A stretch of 64,000 bases of DNA from Streptomyces sp. CB01881 (GCF_002953255.1 NZ_CP026498.1:7243629-7307628); one strand, 5' to 3'; counted from the first letter of the stretch, positions 1-7,334 are shown. Made by a program: numbers and translations. Notes: a model not told the origin generated them from the letters alone.

Positions 1-130
1 TCGCGGTTTCCAGGATCAGGGCCCGGGTCGCCTCGCTCTTGTCCGTCTTCGGTTGGGCCCTCCCGCCGGGGAGCTCCGCCGGAGCCGGGGTGCCGGTCGC
101 GAGGCTGTCGCTGTTGCTCGACTTCTCCAC
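1..130 (-). CDS. TetR-family regulator, N-terminal fragment (cut by window edge)
   Basis: The minus strand opens with GTG at 130 and reads without a stop to base 1. After a low-complexity leader of about 25 residues comes KTDKSEATRALILETA, the usual start of a TetR DNA-binding domain (helix 1). No clear Shine-Dalgarno is present; TAGGGT (139-144 on the minus strand) lies 8 bases before the GTG, so the message may be leaderless. It is divergent from the GNAT gene at 419, and two similar palindromes lie between them, so it probably represses itself and/or the acetyltransferase. The ligand domain is outside the window. Confidence 0.8.
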   Translation of the reverse strand, partial: MEKSSNSDSLATGTPAPAELPGGRAQPKTDKSEATRALILETA

Positions 131-335
131 GTCGGCCGACCCTACCGGGCCACGGCCAGGGCGCCCCCGGCCGTGCCCTTGCGTACGTGAATGCTGTCGG
201 GTCCGTTCGTCGCTGCCAGGTCGTCCACGCCCCGAGCCTAGGCCCTGTCGGGACGGTCAGTTCCAGGCGGTGTCGGTGCGGGCGGCACCGGATGCCCCCT
301 CCGCATCCGGTGCCGCCGCCCCGCCCCCGTTCATT

Positions 336-349
336 TCGAACGCGTTCAA
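336..349. promoter_or_regulatory. Palindromic operator-like site 1
   Basis: TCGAACGCGTTCAA is palindromic at 12 of 14 positions around GAACGCGTTC. It overlaps a possible -35 (TTCAAA, 345-350) for the gene at 419, with a possible -10 TAGGGG at 367-372 (16-base spacer). It matches site 2 in layout. Inferred target of the divergent TetR protein. Confidence 0.5.
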
Positions 350-378
350 AAGCACGGGCACGACTCTAGGGGCTGGGG

Positions 379-392
379 TTGAACATGTTCAA
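379..392. promoter_or_regulatory. Palindromic operator-like site 2
   Basis: TTGAACATGTTCAA is a perfect 14-base palindrome. Its centre is 43 bases (about four helical turns) from site 1, and it covers the likely transcription start of the acetyltransferase gene. Both sites fit TNGAACNNGTTCAA. Confidence 0.55.
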
Positions 393-418
393 GTCGAGGC
401 GTGTGGGAGGCTCGTCAC

Positions 419-961
419 ATGAACGCCACCATCCGCCGCGGCACCGCGCACGACGCCGAAGCCGTTGCCGACCTGCACGCCCTCAGCTGGCGCACGGCCT
501 ACGTCGGCATCGTCCCGGACCAGGCGCTCGGCGACGGGATGGCGGACGAGCGGCGCGAGCTCTGGGCGCTGCGGCTGACCGCCGACTACGGCGAACCCGC
601 CAACACCCCCGAGCTGCTGATCGCCGATCAGGCCGGTGACGCCGTCGGCTTCGCGTACCTGGTGCCGCAGCTGGACGGGCGGATCCTGCTGGACAACCTG
701 CACGTCCGGCCCGGCCGTACCGGAGGCGGCATCGGCCGCGCACTGCTGGACGCGGCACGGGCGCACGTCGCGCGTTGGCACCCCGGCGCCGACCTCTACC
801 TGGAGGTGCTGCGCGACAACACCGGGGCCGTCGCGTTCTACGAGCGTGAGGGCGGCCGCCGGACGGCGGAGCAGGAGGGCGTCTTCCCGGGCGGGTACGT
901 GCTGCCCGAGTACGAGTACACCTGGTCGTTCACGCCGGCTCCGGGGCCGGCAGGGGCCTGA
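419..961 (+). CDS. GNAT-family N-acetyltransferase
   Basis: This 180-residue protein has a single GNAT fold. The acetyl-CoA-binding segment is LDNLHVRPGRTGGGIGRALL (about residues 88-108), followed by the usual C-terminal LEVLRDNTGAVAFYEREGG. It should transfer an acetyl group from acetyl-CoA to an amine in the cytoplasm; the substrate cannot be told from sequence. ATG 419 was chosen over an upstream GTG at 401 because GGGAGG (405-410) sits 8 bases before it and the first beta strand (ATIRRGTAHD) starts there. Two palindromes overlapping its putative promoter and the divergent TetR gene suggest repression, perhaps a small resistance or detoxification pair. Confidence 0.85.
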   Translation: MNATIRRGTAHDAEAVADLHALSWRTAYVGIVPDQALGDGMADERRELWALRLTADYGEPANTPELLIADQAGDAVGFAYLVPQLDGRILLDNLHVRPGRTGGGIGRALLDAARAHVARWHPGADLYLEVLRDNTGAVAFYEREGGRRTAEQEGVFPGGYVLPEYEYTWSFTPAPGPAGA

Positions 962-1067
962 CCCGCCGGGCCCCCGGACTGTCGGCTGCCGACCGCCCGG
1001 CCCCGGCCGACCGGCGGGCCTCGGGCCCCTGGCCGACCGGCGGGCTGGGCCTCCGCGGGCGGGTGCT

Positions 1068-1092
1068 AGGGCGCGTATTCGGTCGTGATCAA
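1068..1092 (+). repeat. IS left terminal inverted repeat
   Basis: Begins AGGGCGCGTATTC and ends GGTCGTGATCAA. It matches the reverse complement of 2143-2167 at 22 of 25 positions; mismatches are at repeat positions 7, 12 and 13. Confidence 0.9.
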
Positions 1093-1693
1093 GGGGTGAC
1101 CATGGTGAGGTCTTTGATCCAGATCATCGCGCCCCGAAGGCGGAGGCCGGCGAGGTAGCTGGCGGGGGTCTTGTCGTACCGGGTCGCGATGCCTCGCCAG
1201 GCCTTCAGCTTGTTGATCAGGCGCTCGACGGTGTTCCGCTCCTTGTACAGGTCGGCGTCGTGGCTGACGGGTCGGCCGCCCCGGCTGCCCTTCTTCTTCC
1301 GGTTGGCGGCCTGGTCCTTCTTCTCCGGGATGACCGCCTTGATGCGGCGACCGCGCAGGTGGGCGCGGTTGCCGCGGGACGAGTAGGCCTTGTCCCCGGC
1401 GACCGCGTCGGGTCGGGTGCGGGGACGGCCGACCGGCCCGCGGACCCGTAACTTCTTGAGCACGGGGATGAACTGCGGGCTGTCGGCAGCCTGCCCCTCG
1501 GTCAGCACGAACACCAGCGGACGGCACTTCCGGTCGCCGGCGACATGGATCTTGCTCGTCTGCCCGCCCCTGGAGCGTCCGAGCAGGGCGGCCTTCAGTC
1601 GCAGCTTGCGCCGCCGCCGGGCGCGTCGTCGTTCTTCGCGTTCCGGATCGACTGCAGTGTCCTGTCCGTCTTGTTCCTCCGGGCCGCCCCTTT
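1089..1693 (-). CDS. IS5-family transposase, C-terminal frame (orfB)
   Basis: This frame carries the DDE catalytic core: GRSRGGQTSKIHVAGD, GDKAYSSRGNR (second Asp) and KERNTVERLINKLKAWRGIA (catalytic Glu), with the usual ending ATRYDKTPASYLAGL. The first Asp (VDSTTVRAHHDAAG) is in the upstream frame, so an active enzyme needs both. The frame lies at -1 relative to orfA; both read through CAAAAAGGGG (about 1687-1696), where a Lys-tRNA on AAA could slip back one base. Programmed -1 frameshifting is known in this group, but a decay mutation later in the overlap (1595-1690) would look similar. The start given is only the approximate crossover. Confidence 0.8.
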
Positions 1694-2092
1694 TTGTCGG
1701 GCCTTCTCCGCCTCGTCGGCGGCCTTTTCCAGGGCCGTCACGGCCTCGGGGGCCAGGTGCATCCCGGCGGCGTCGTGGTGGGCCCGAACGGTGGTGGAAT
1801 CCACGCTGACCAGCGACAAGTCCACCTCGCCCCGCTTCGCGGCCTCCGCGATCGCGCCCTCCAGCAGGGCTTCGAAGACACCGGCATCCCTCCACTGCCG
1901 GAAACGGTTGGAGACGGTCGACCAGGCACCGAACTCCGCCGGCATCTCCCGCCACTGCCCGCCCGTCTTGAAGCGCCAGATCACGCCCTCGAACTGCTGC
2001 CGCAGCCGCTCGGGGTACGGGCCGTACTCGCCGATCGGCAGGTACGGCCCGATGAACTCCCACTCTGCATCCGTCAGTTGCACTCGCGTCAC
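1595..2092 (-). CDS. IS5-family transposase, N-terminal frame (orfA)
   Basis: The 165-residue frame starts at GTG 2092 with VQLTDAEWEFIGPYLP, the typical N-terminal domain of IS5-type transposases (DUF4096), including VIWRFKTGGQWREMPAEFG and WSTVSNRFRQWRDAGVFE. It contains the first catalytic Asp in VDSTTVRAHHDAAG (about residues 97-110), then a charged linker, and ends ASCD shortly before the catalytic core that continues in the other frame. It probably binds the terminal repeats, alone or as part of a frameshifted fusion with orfB. Confidence 0.8.
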   Translation of the reverse strand: MTRVQLTDAEWEFIGPYLPIGEYGPYPERLRQQFEGVIWRFKTGGQWREMPAEFGAWSTVSNRFRQWRDAGVFEALLEGAIAEAAKRGEVDLSLVSVDSTTVRAHHDAAGMHLAPEAVTALEKAADEAEKARQKGAARRNKTDRTLQSIRNAKNDDAPGGGASCD

Positions 2093-2142
2093 GCGACATG
2101 ATCTACCGGATTAGGCCTCGCTGTGAGGGCGAATCCCGCAGA

Positions 2143-2167
2143 TTGATCACGACCCGATACTCGCCCT
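2143..2167 (-). repeat. IS right terminal inverted repeat
   Basis: Read on the minus strand it begins AGGGCGAGTATCG and ends GGTCGTGATCAA, pairing with 1068-1092. Its outer end abuts the TAG stop codon of the neighbouring macrodomain gene. Confidence 0.9.
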
Positions 2168-2645
2168 AGCCGAAGTCGTAGACCGTCACCGGCACCCCCC
2201 GGTCCACCAGCCGGGCCGTCACCAGCGGCTCGACCAGCTCCCAGCGCCCGCCCGCCAGCCCGCAGCCGATCCGGGGCATGTGGACGGAGGCGCCGAGTGC
2301 GAGCGCCTGTTCGGCCAGCGCCGTCAGCGCGGTGTCGATCGCCTCGTACCGCACCGGCGCGCCCGTCGAACGACCCGTGCGGATGCCGCGCTGCCCGACC
2401 AGGTTGGCCACCCAGACGTACGGCTCGACCTGCACGAACTGCGCGGCGCCCAGGCCGAAGTCGTTCTTCGCGCGCTCCCGGTGCCAGCGCCGGAACGCCG
2501 CCTCGGGCTCCGGCCAGCGCCGCGACACCGCCAGGACGAACCCCTTGCCCCAGCCGCCGAGGTCGTTGCAGACGTGCGCGATCACCTTGACGCCCTTCGC
2601 CTGCGGTGCGGTGGCGTCGCCGCGGAGGTAGTCGATCGTTGCCAT
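2166..2645 (-). CDS. Macrodomain protein (Appr-1-p processing / TARG1-Poa1p type)
   Basis: The 159-residue protein is one macrodomain. GDATAPQAKGVKVIAHVCND and GGWGKGFVLAVS match the ADP-ribose-binding loop of the Poa1p/TARG1/DarG class, and MPRIGCGLAGGRWE is the conserved C-terminal loop. Members bind ADP-ribose and remove phosphate or ADP-ribosyl groups; the exact substrate is unknown. Its stop codon TAG (2168-2166) is inside the CTAG target of the IS element. TAGCGT (2657-2652) 6 bases before the ATG suggests a leaderless message, although the MFS gene ends only 9 bases upstream, so read-through is also possible. No DarT-like toxin gene is adjacent. Confidence 0.85.
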   Translation of the reverse strand: MATIDYLRGDATAPQAKGVKVIAHVCNDLGGWGKGFVLAVSRRWPEPEAAFRRWHRERAKNDFGLGAAQFVQVEPYVWVANLVGQRGIRTGRSTGAPVRYEAIDTALTALAEQALALGASVHMPRIGCGLAGGRWELVEPLVTARLVDRGVPVTVYDFG

Positions 2646-2654
2646 GACCGGACG

Positions 2655-3905
2655 CTAGCGCGCGGCACCGACAGGCTGTTCGGAATTCCCGCGCACCACG
2701 GCGGTGGCGCCCGGCACCCGCAGGTGGCGGCGGCCCGCCAGGGCGATCAGCAGGGCGAGTGCGGCGGCACCGGCGGGCAGCCAGTAGCCGGCGCCGGGCC
2801 CGGCGTGCTCGGCGACCGCCCCCGCAAGGGCCGCGCCGGCCGAGATGCCGACCACGATGCCGGACACCGCGACCGCCATGCCCTCGTTCAACTGTCGCTG
2901 CGGCAGCAGCTCCTGGATCAGCGTCATGCCGGTGACCATGGTCGGCGCGGTGCCCGTCCCGGCCGCGAACAGCGCGGCGCCGAGCAGCGGCAGCCCCGCC
3001 CCGCCCACCCCGGCGGCCAGCGGCAGGAGCAGCAGGACGGCCATCGCCGAGACGCCGAGCAGGAAGCGGGCCCCCGGCGCCCGGCGGGGCCGGAGCAGGC
3101 CGAAGACCAGCCCCGCCACGCAGGATCCGCCCGCGACCAGACCCAGCAGCCCGCCCGCCACCGGCTTCTGGCCGAGCGAGTCGGCGTAGGCCACGGTGGT
3201 CAGCTCCATCGAGCCGAAGACCACGCCGGTGGCGAGGAAGGTCAGCAGCAGCACCCGCAGCCCTGGCACCCGCAGCGGGGAGCCCTGGCGGGTGCCGGCC
3301 GGATGCGCCGCGAGCGGGGGTTCGGTCCGGCGCTGGGCGGCGAAGAGCAGGGCACCGGCCGAGCCGATCACCCCCGCGGTGATCATCCCGGCCTCCGGCG
3401 CGACCGTGGTGCAGAGCACCATCGCGAGCACCGGCGCGGTCATGAAGCAGAGTTCGTCCAGCGCCTGTTCGAAGGAGTTGGCGAGGTGCCGGGCGGCCGG
3501 GTCGGCCCGGTACAGGTGCGCCCAGCGGGCCCGCGCCATGCCGCCGAGGTTCGGTGCCGCCGCACACGCCGCCCAGCAGGCGTAGAGGGTCCAGTCGGGT
3601 GCGCCGGCGCGGACGCAGAGCAGCAGGCCGGCGAACGGCACGGCGTTGTACAGCGTGGCCGGGACGGTGACGCGCGCCTGCCCGTACCGGTCGACCAGGC
3701 GGCCGATCAGCGGCATGCCGATCGCCCCGGTGACCAGACCGGCCGCCGAGACGGTGCCCGCCAGCGCGTACGAGCCGCGCCGTTCGGAGAGCAGCACCAC
3801 CAGCGAGACGCCGGTCATCGACATCGAGAGCCGGGCGAGCAGCCCGGCGAGGGTGAACGCGGCGGTGCCGGGCAGGGCGAAGAGCCGTCGGTAGGAGGCG
3901 AGCAC
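2655..3905 (-). CDS. MFS transporter (12 predicted membrane segments)
   Basis: The roughly 416-residue protein is made of hydrophobic segments in the major-facilitator pattern, with the inter-helix motif GRLVDRYGQARV after TM2 and a cytoplasmic break near RRTEPPLAAHPAGT. It is most like small-molecule exporters; the substrate is not evident. GTG 3905 is preceded by GGAG 4 bases away; an in-frame GTG at 3947 would add 14 residues. It is divergent from the LysR gene at 4017, and the intergenic palindrome may control both, a common arrangement for a regulator and its efflux target. Confidence 0.8.
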   Translation of the reverse strand: MLASYRRLFALPGTAAFTLAGLLARLSMSMTGVSLVVLLSERRGSYALAGTVSAAGLVTGAIGMPLIGRLVDRYGQARVTVPATLYNAVPFAGLLLCVRAGAPDWTLYACWAACAAAPNLGGMARARWAHLYRADPAARHLANSFEQALDELCFMTAPVLAMVLCTTVAPEAGMITAGVIGSAGALLFAAQRRTEPPLAAHPAGTRQGSPLRVPGLRVLLLTFLATGVVFGSMELTTVAYADSLGQKPVAGGLLGLVAGGSCVAGLVFGLLRPRRAPGARFLLGVSAMAVLLLLPLAAGVGGAGLPLLGAALFAAGTGTAPTMVTGMTLIQELLPQRQLNEGMAVAVSGIVVGISAGAALAGAVAEHAGPGAGYWLPAGAAALALLIALAGRRHLRVPGATAVVRGNSEQPVGAAR

Positions 3906-3988
3906 GGTACTCCGAAACAGAGGGGGGAGGGTTGCTCCCAGCCTCACGCGACCGCCCCGCGGCGGTCCAACACCTGTTTCGCCGTACT

Positions 3989-4009
3989 GACAACACGATG
4001 TTGTTAATC
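3989..4009. promoter_or_regulatory. LysR-type operator and -10 between MFS and lysR genes
   Basis: ACAACA-CGA-TGTTGT is a perfect 6-base inverted repeat with a 3-base centre and contains the T-N11-A core typical of LysR regulators. TAATCT follows directly and lies 6 bases before the lysR ATG, so the site would block that promoter (autoregulation) and face the divergent MFS gene. Coordinates are good to about one base. Confidence 0.6.
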
Positions 4010-4016
4010 TGCCGCC

Positions 4017-5003
4017 ATGCCCGCCGACCTGCACCCCCGCCTGCTCCGAGGCTTCGTCGCGACCGCCGAGACCCTGCACTTCGGGCGGGCCGCCGAACGC
4101 CTGCACGTCGCGCAGCAGGCGCTCAGCCGGGACGTCCGCGCACTGGAGAGACTGCTCGGCGACGCGCTCTTCACCCGGACCACCCGCAGCGTCGAACTCA
4201 CGGGGGCCGGGCTGCGGTTGCTGCCGAAGGCGCGGCAACTCCTGGCACTGCACGACGAGATCGTGACGGCCGCCGAGCACCGCCCGCTGCTGCTGGACGT
4301 CAACAGCAACGTCACCGGCCCCGATCTGACCTCGGACCGGCTGCTCGGACCGGCCCGCGCCGCCTGGCCGGAGGGCGACATCCTGGCCCGCTACCTCGGC
4401 GGTCTCGCGGCCGCGGCCGAGGAACTGCTCGCCCACCGGCTCGACGCGTCGCTCGGCCGCTTCGCCGGCCTGGACGCCCGGGTGCGGGGCCAACTCGCCC
4501 AGACGCCGGTACGACTGGAGCGGGTCTCGGTGATGATGGCGGCCGCCCATCCGCTGGCCGGCCGACCGGTGCTGCGCCTCGCGGAGCTGGCCGGGCACCC
4601 CGTGGACATCTGCGCCGGCAACCCGGCCACCACCGAATGGGCCGACCTCGGCATCCGGCTGCTGCGCGAGCACGGGCTGAAGGCGGCCGCGCCGTACGTC
4701 CCGCCGGTCGGGGTGGACGAGACCGCCCGCTACCTCACCCGGCACGGCGACCCGATGCTGACCACCACCAGCGGGCCGCTGCTCCCGGGCGTGGTGAACG
4801 TGCCGCTGGTGGACCCGGTGCCGCTCAGCCTGGTCAGCCTCGTGCACCGCCCGGGCCTGCGGCACCCCGGGCTGACGGCGCTGCGCACGGTGGCCGGCGA
4901 ACTCGGCGTGCGGGAGGGGTGGTTGCGGCGCCCGGCGGGCAGCTGGCTGCCGGCGGCCGACGCGGTGCTGCTGGAGGCGGGCACGGCGCGGTCGCGGACG
5001 TAG
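4017..5003 (+). CDS. LysR-family transcriptional regulator
   Basis: The 328-residue protein has an N-terminal winged helix-turn-helix (residues 9-66; FGRAAERLHVAQQALSRDVR is the recognition region) and a C-terminal effector domain of the periplasmic-binding-protein fold. Length is normal for the family. No Shine-Dalgarno is seen; TAATCT 6 bases before ATG 4017 points to a leaderless transcript. It is divergent from the MFS transporter and likely regulates it in response to an unidentified small molecule. Confidence 0.9.
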   Translation: MPADLHPRLLRGFVATAETLHFGRAAERLHVAQQALSRDVRALERLLGDALFTRTTRSVELTGAGLRLLPKARQLLALHDEIVTAAEHRPLLLDVNSNVTGPDLTSDRLLGPARAAWPEGDILARYLGGLAAAAEELLAHRLDASLGRFAGLDARVRGQLAQTPVRLERVSVMMAAAHPLAGRPVLRLAELAGHPVDICAGNPATTEWADLGIRLLREHGLKAAAPYVPPVGVDETARYLTRHGDPMLTTTSGPLLPGVVNVPLVDPVPLSLVSLVHRPGLRHPGLTALRTVAGELGVREGWLRRPAGSWLPAADAVLLEAGTARSRT

Positions 5004-5144
5004 TCCGGTCGGGTGTGGCCGGTCCTGGTCGGGGGCGGCGGGTCCGACGGCATGGCCGGTCCCCGGCCCGTCCGGCCTTGGGCGGACGAATACCGTCGGC
5101 CCCGGAATTCGGCGGCCGACGGCGGTTGTTCTGCCCGGAGACGT

Positions 5145-5181
5145 CCCCACCCCTGCCGCTCGGGGGTCGGCAGGGGTGGGG
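5145..5181. terminator. Strong hairpin terminator
   Basis: Perfect 14-base stem (5145-5158 with 5168-5181) around a 9-base loop, followed by a short T-containing tail (CGTTT). It lies between the ends of the convergent lysR and yceI-like genes and may serve both. Confidence 0.8.
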
Positions 5182-5249
5182 CGTTTGCGGGGCGGTCACC
5201 GCGGCGACCGCCGGGATGCAGGGCGGTACAGCGGCCGTGGTCGGCCGGT

Positions 5250-5855
5250 TCAGGCCGCCTTGACGGCGGAGATGTCGAAGCTGAGCTTGACCTTCTCGCC
5301 GATCAGTACGCCACCGGTCTCCAGCGCGGCGTTGTAGGTGAGGCCCCAGTCGGTGCGGTCCAGCACGGCCGAACCCTCGAACCCGACCCGCTCCGCGCCG
5401 TACGCGTCGGTGGCGCTGCCGGTGTAGTCGAGGTCCAGCGCGATCGGGCGGGTGGTGCCCTTGATCGTGAGCTCGCCGTTCATCCGGTACGAGTCGCCGC
5501 GCAGGCGCTCGGCGGAGATGCTGCGGAAGCGGATCTCCGGGTAGGTGTCGGCGGCGAAGAAGTCGCCGGTGCGGAGGTGCTCGTCGCGCTGGGCCTGGTT
5601 GGTGTCGATGCTCGCGACCTTGATCACCAGCTCGGCGCTGGAGTTGCCCGGAGTGTCGCCGTCCAGGTGCAGCTTGCCGTCGTACTCGGTGAAGCGGCCC
5701 TTGACGTTGGTCACCATGGCGTGGCGGACCGAGAAGCCGACCTCGCTGTGGGTGGTGTCGATGGCCCAGTCGCCGGTGAGGTGACCCAGGTCCGGGCCGG
5801 CGGGGGTTTCGACGGCGGTGGCGACGGTGGTCTTGGTGCGGTTGAAAAGGCCCAT
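5250..5855 (-). CDS. YceI-family lipid-binding protein
   Basis: This 201-residue protein is a YceI beta-barrel (lipocalin-like, isoprenoid-binding in characterised relatives). WAIDTTHSEVGFSVRHAMVT near residue 30 is the diagnostic N-terminal strand pair; KGTTRPIALDLDY and DRTDWGLTYN follow. There is no signal peptide, so it is cytoplasmic or leaves by another route. ATG 5855 has a good Shine-Dalgarno (GAGGAGGAGCC). A clear sigma-70-like promoter with an operator-like palindrome lies upstream. YceI genes often sit beside MarR regulators, but none is adjacent here. The role is probably binding a polyprenoid or quinone-like lipid; not proven. Confidence 0.88.
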   Translation of the reverse strand: MGLFNRTKTTVATAVETPAGPDLGHLTGDWAIDTTHSEVGFSVRHAMVTNVKGRFTEYDGKLHLDGDTPGNSSAELVIKVASIDTNQAQRDEHLRTGDFFAADTYPEIRFRSISAERLRGDSYRMNGELTIKGTTRPIALDLDYTGSATDAYGAERVGFEGSAVLDRTDWGLTYNAALETGGVLIGEKVKLSFDISAVKAA

Positions 5856-5891
5856 GGCTCCTCCTCGGGTTCGAAGCCAGTTGTTTAGGCT

Positions 5892-5936
5892 TCAACTTGT
5901 TGACTCCACTGTAGGCCGGTTTCGTTCAAAGTTCAA
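5892..5936 (-). promoter_or_regulatory. Promoter and palindromic operator of the yceI-like gene
   Basis: On the minus strand, -35 TTGAAC (5936-5931), a 17-base spacer and -10 TACAGT (5913-5908) make a near-consensus housekeeping promoter. TCAACAAGTTGA (5903-5892) covers the expected start point, with arms TCAAC and GTTGA around AA, and looks like a MarR- or TetR-type operator. Confidence 0.65.
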
Positions 5937-6079
5937 CCAAGGCGTGCGGCGGGTTTTCGCGGGCCGGTTTTCGCGGGCCGGCCCTCGCCGGCCGGCCCTC
6001 GTCCGGTGGTCTTCGTCGGCTGGTCCCGCCGGGCGGACTCCGGGGCCCGGTACGGTCGACACCGGTCCGGCCGCGCGGC

Positions 6080-6110
6080 TTGACCCTCGACCTGGTCGAG
6101 GCCCCAGAGT
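6080..6110 (+). promoter_or_regulatory. MerR-type promoter with dyad in a 19-base spacer
   Basis: -35 TTGACC (6080-6085) and -10-like CAGAGT (6105-6110) are separated by 19 bases, the long spacing typical of MerR-activated promoters. The spacer is filled by the perfect palindrome CCTCGAC-CTG-GTCGAGG (6085-6101). It lies directly before the MerR fusion gene and suggests autoregulation. Confidence 0.75.
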
Positions 6111-6117
6111 CCGAGGC

Positions 6118-7248
6118 ATGGAGAGCGACCTGCGCAGCATCGGCGAACTGGCCCGCGACAGCGGCCTCGGCGTCAGCGCGCTGCGCTTCTACGACGGCGC
6201 CGACGTCCTCACCCCCGCCTGGGTCGACCCGCAGACCGGCTACCGCTGGTATGCGCCCGGCCAGCTGGCCGACGCGCGGCTGCTCTGCCGGTTGCGGCGG
6301 GTGGGCCTTCCGCTGGCCGGCATCCGGGAGGTGCTCGGCGCCGCCCCCGGCGACGGCACCGCCCACCGGGTGCTCGACGCGCACCTGCGGCGGCTGGAGG
6401 ACGGCCTCGCCGACGCCCGCCGGGAGCTCTCCCTGATCCGCGCGTTGATCGACCAGAGGGAGAATCCCGTGACCACCACCCCCGCCGCGTACGGCTTCAC
6501 CGTCCCCGCCCGCGAGCTGGCCGCCGCCCTGGACGCGGTCCGCTTCGCGGTCGGCAGCGACCCCGAAGTGCCCGTGCTGTCGGGCGTGTTGTTCGACCTG
6601 GACGGCGGGCTGCTGCGACTGGTCGCCACCGACCGGTACCGGATGGCGCTGGCCGAACTGCCGGTGCCGTCGGCGGCCCCGCCGGCGTCGCCGGCTTCTG
6701 CGCCGGTGCCGGGCTCCTCGGCCGCGATCGTGCCGACCGCCCTGGTGGACGCCGTCCGTGCACTGCTCGGCTCGGGCGCCGAGGAGGCGGAGCTGACCCT
6801 GGGCGGCGGGCGGTTCCGGGTCTCGACCGGCGGTCACCGGATCGAGGGCGCCACCCTCGACCACGACTACCCCGACTACCGTTCGCTGGTCCGGCTCGAC
6901 CCCGTCCACCGGGTCGGCCTGTCCGCCGCCGAGCTGCGCGGAGCCGTCGAGTCCGGCGACACCCGCAGCCTGCCCTCCGGTCCGCACGGCGCCGCCTGTG
7001 AGGTCACCGTGCTCGCCCTCGACGGGGACGGGCGGCTCACCGTCGCCGCCGACGGCACGGAGCCGGCCGCGGGCGACGTCCGGGTGGCGGTCAACCGCGA
7101 CTTCCTCCTCGACGCCCTCCGGGCCGGCGGCCCCGAGCAGCTCGTCCTCGAAATCGCCGGTCCGATCGCCCCGTTGGCCATCCGCACGGCCGGGCGCGAC
7201 GGAACGTTCTCGATCCTGATGCCGATCCGGGTCCCCGACCTCGCCTGA
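6118..7248 (+). CDS. MerR regulator fused to a DNA polymerase III beta-clamp-like domain
   Basis: The 376-residue protein has two parts. Residues 1-115 are a MerR DNA-binding domain and dimerisation helix (IGELARDSGLGVSALRFYD, TGYRWYAPGQLADARLLCRL). Residues 120-376 resemble the DnaN sliding clamp: RELAAALDAVRFAVGSD, the strand pair LLRLVATDRYRMA, and a C-terminal ILMPIRV like the MPMRL end of true clamps. At about 255 residues the clamp part is shorter than DnaN (about 370), so roughly two of three clamp domains remain and it is unlikely to be a processivity clamp. The clamp fold may act as a sensor or protein-docking module. ATG 6118 lies 7 bases after the -10, so the message is probably leaderless. 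The ligand is unknown. Confidence 0.8.
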   Translation: MESDLRSIGELARDSGLGVSALRFYDGADVLTPAWVDPQTGYRWYAPGQLADARLLCRLRRVGLPLAGIREVLGAAPGDGTAHRVLDAHLRRLEDGLADARRELSLIRALIDQRENPVTTTPAAYGFTVPARELAAALDAVRFAVGSDPEVPVLSGVLFDLDGGLLRLVATDRYRMALAELPVPSAAPPASPASAPVPGSSAAIVPTALVDAVRALLGSGAEEAELTLGGGRFRVSTGGHRIEGATLDHDYPDYRSLVRLDPVHRVGLSAAELRGAVESGDTRSLPSGPHGAACEVTVLALDGDGRLTVAADGTEPAAGDVRVAVNRDFLLDALRAGGPEQLVLEIAGPIAPLAIRTAGRDGTFSILMPIRVPDLA

Positions 7249-7310
7249 GCGTCCGACCGCCTGACCCCCGCGCACCCCGCGCACCACCGCGTCGAACGGC
7301 GGCCACCCGT

Positions 7311-7334
7311 CCGTCTCCGTCTCCGTCTCCGTCT
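7311..7334. repeat. Tandem CCGTCT hexamers (four copies)
   Basis: Four exact CCGTCT units lie in the 358-base gene-free stretch 7249-7606. The rest of that stretch is GC-rich sequence with no convincing gene, ending in the operator at 7564-7591. No hairpin terminator is obvious after the MerR fusion gene. Confidence 0.8.

Larger units (their letters stand above)
1066..2169 (-). mobile_element. IS5-family insertion sequence, about 1.1 kb
   Basis: The element is bounded by imperfect 25-base inverted repeats (1068-1092 and 2143-2167; 22 of 25 match) and carries a two-frame DDE transposase on the minus strand. CTAG is present at both ends (1066-1069 and 2166-2169), consistent with duplication of a TA or CTAG target as in the IS427-like part of the family. 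The right-hand CTAG contains the stop codon of the macrodomain gene at 2166-2645, so insertion left that protein unchanged. Ends and open frames look intact, suggesting a fairly recent arrival. Confidence 0.9.

Noticed and set aside
2280..4007. Plus-strand frame of 575 codons opposite the macrodomain and MFS genes
   Set aside because: Arg/Gly/Gln-rich antisense shadow; the minus-strand genes have clear family motifs.
5104..5133. GGAAT-N19-GTT match to the SigR consensus
   Set aside because: No plus-strand gene lies downstream and it is followed by a terminator, so it is probably chance.
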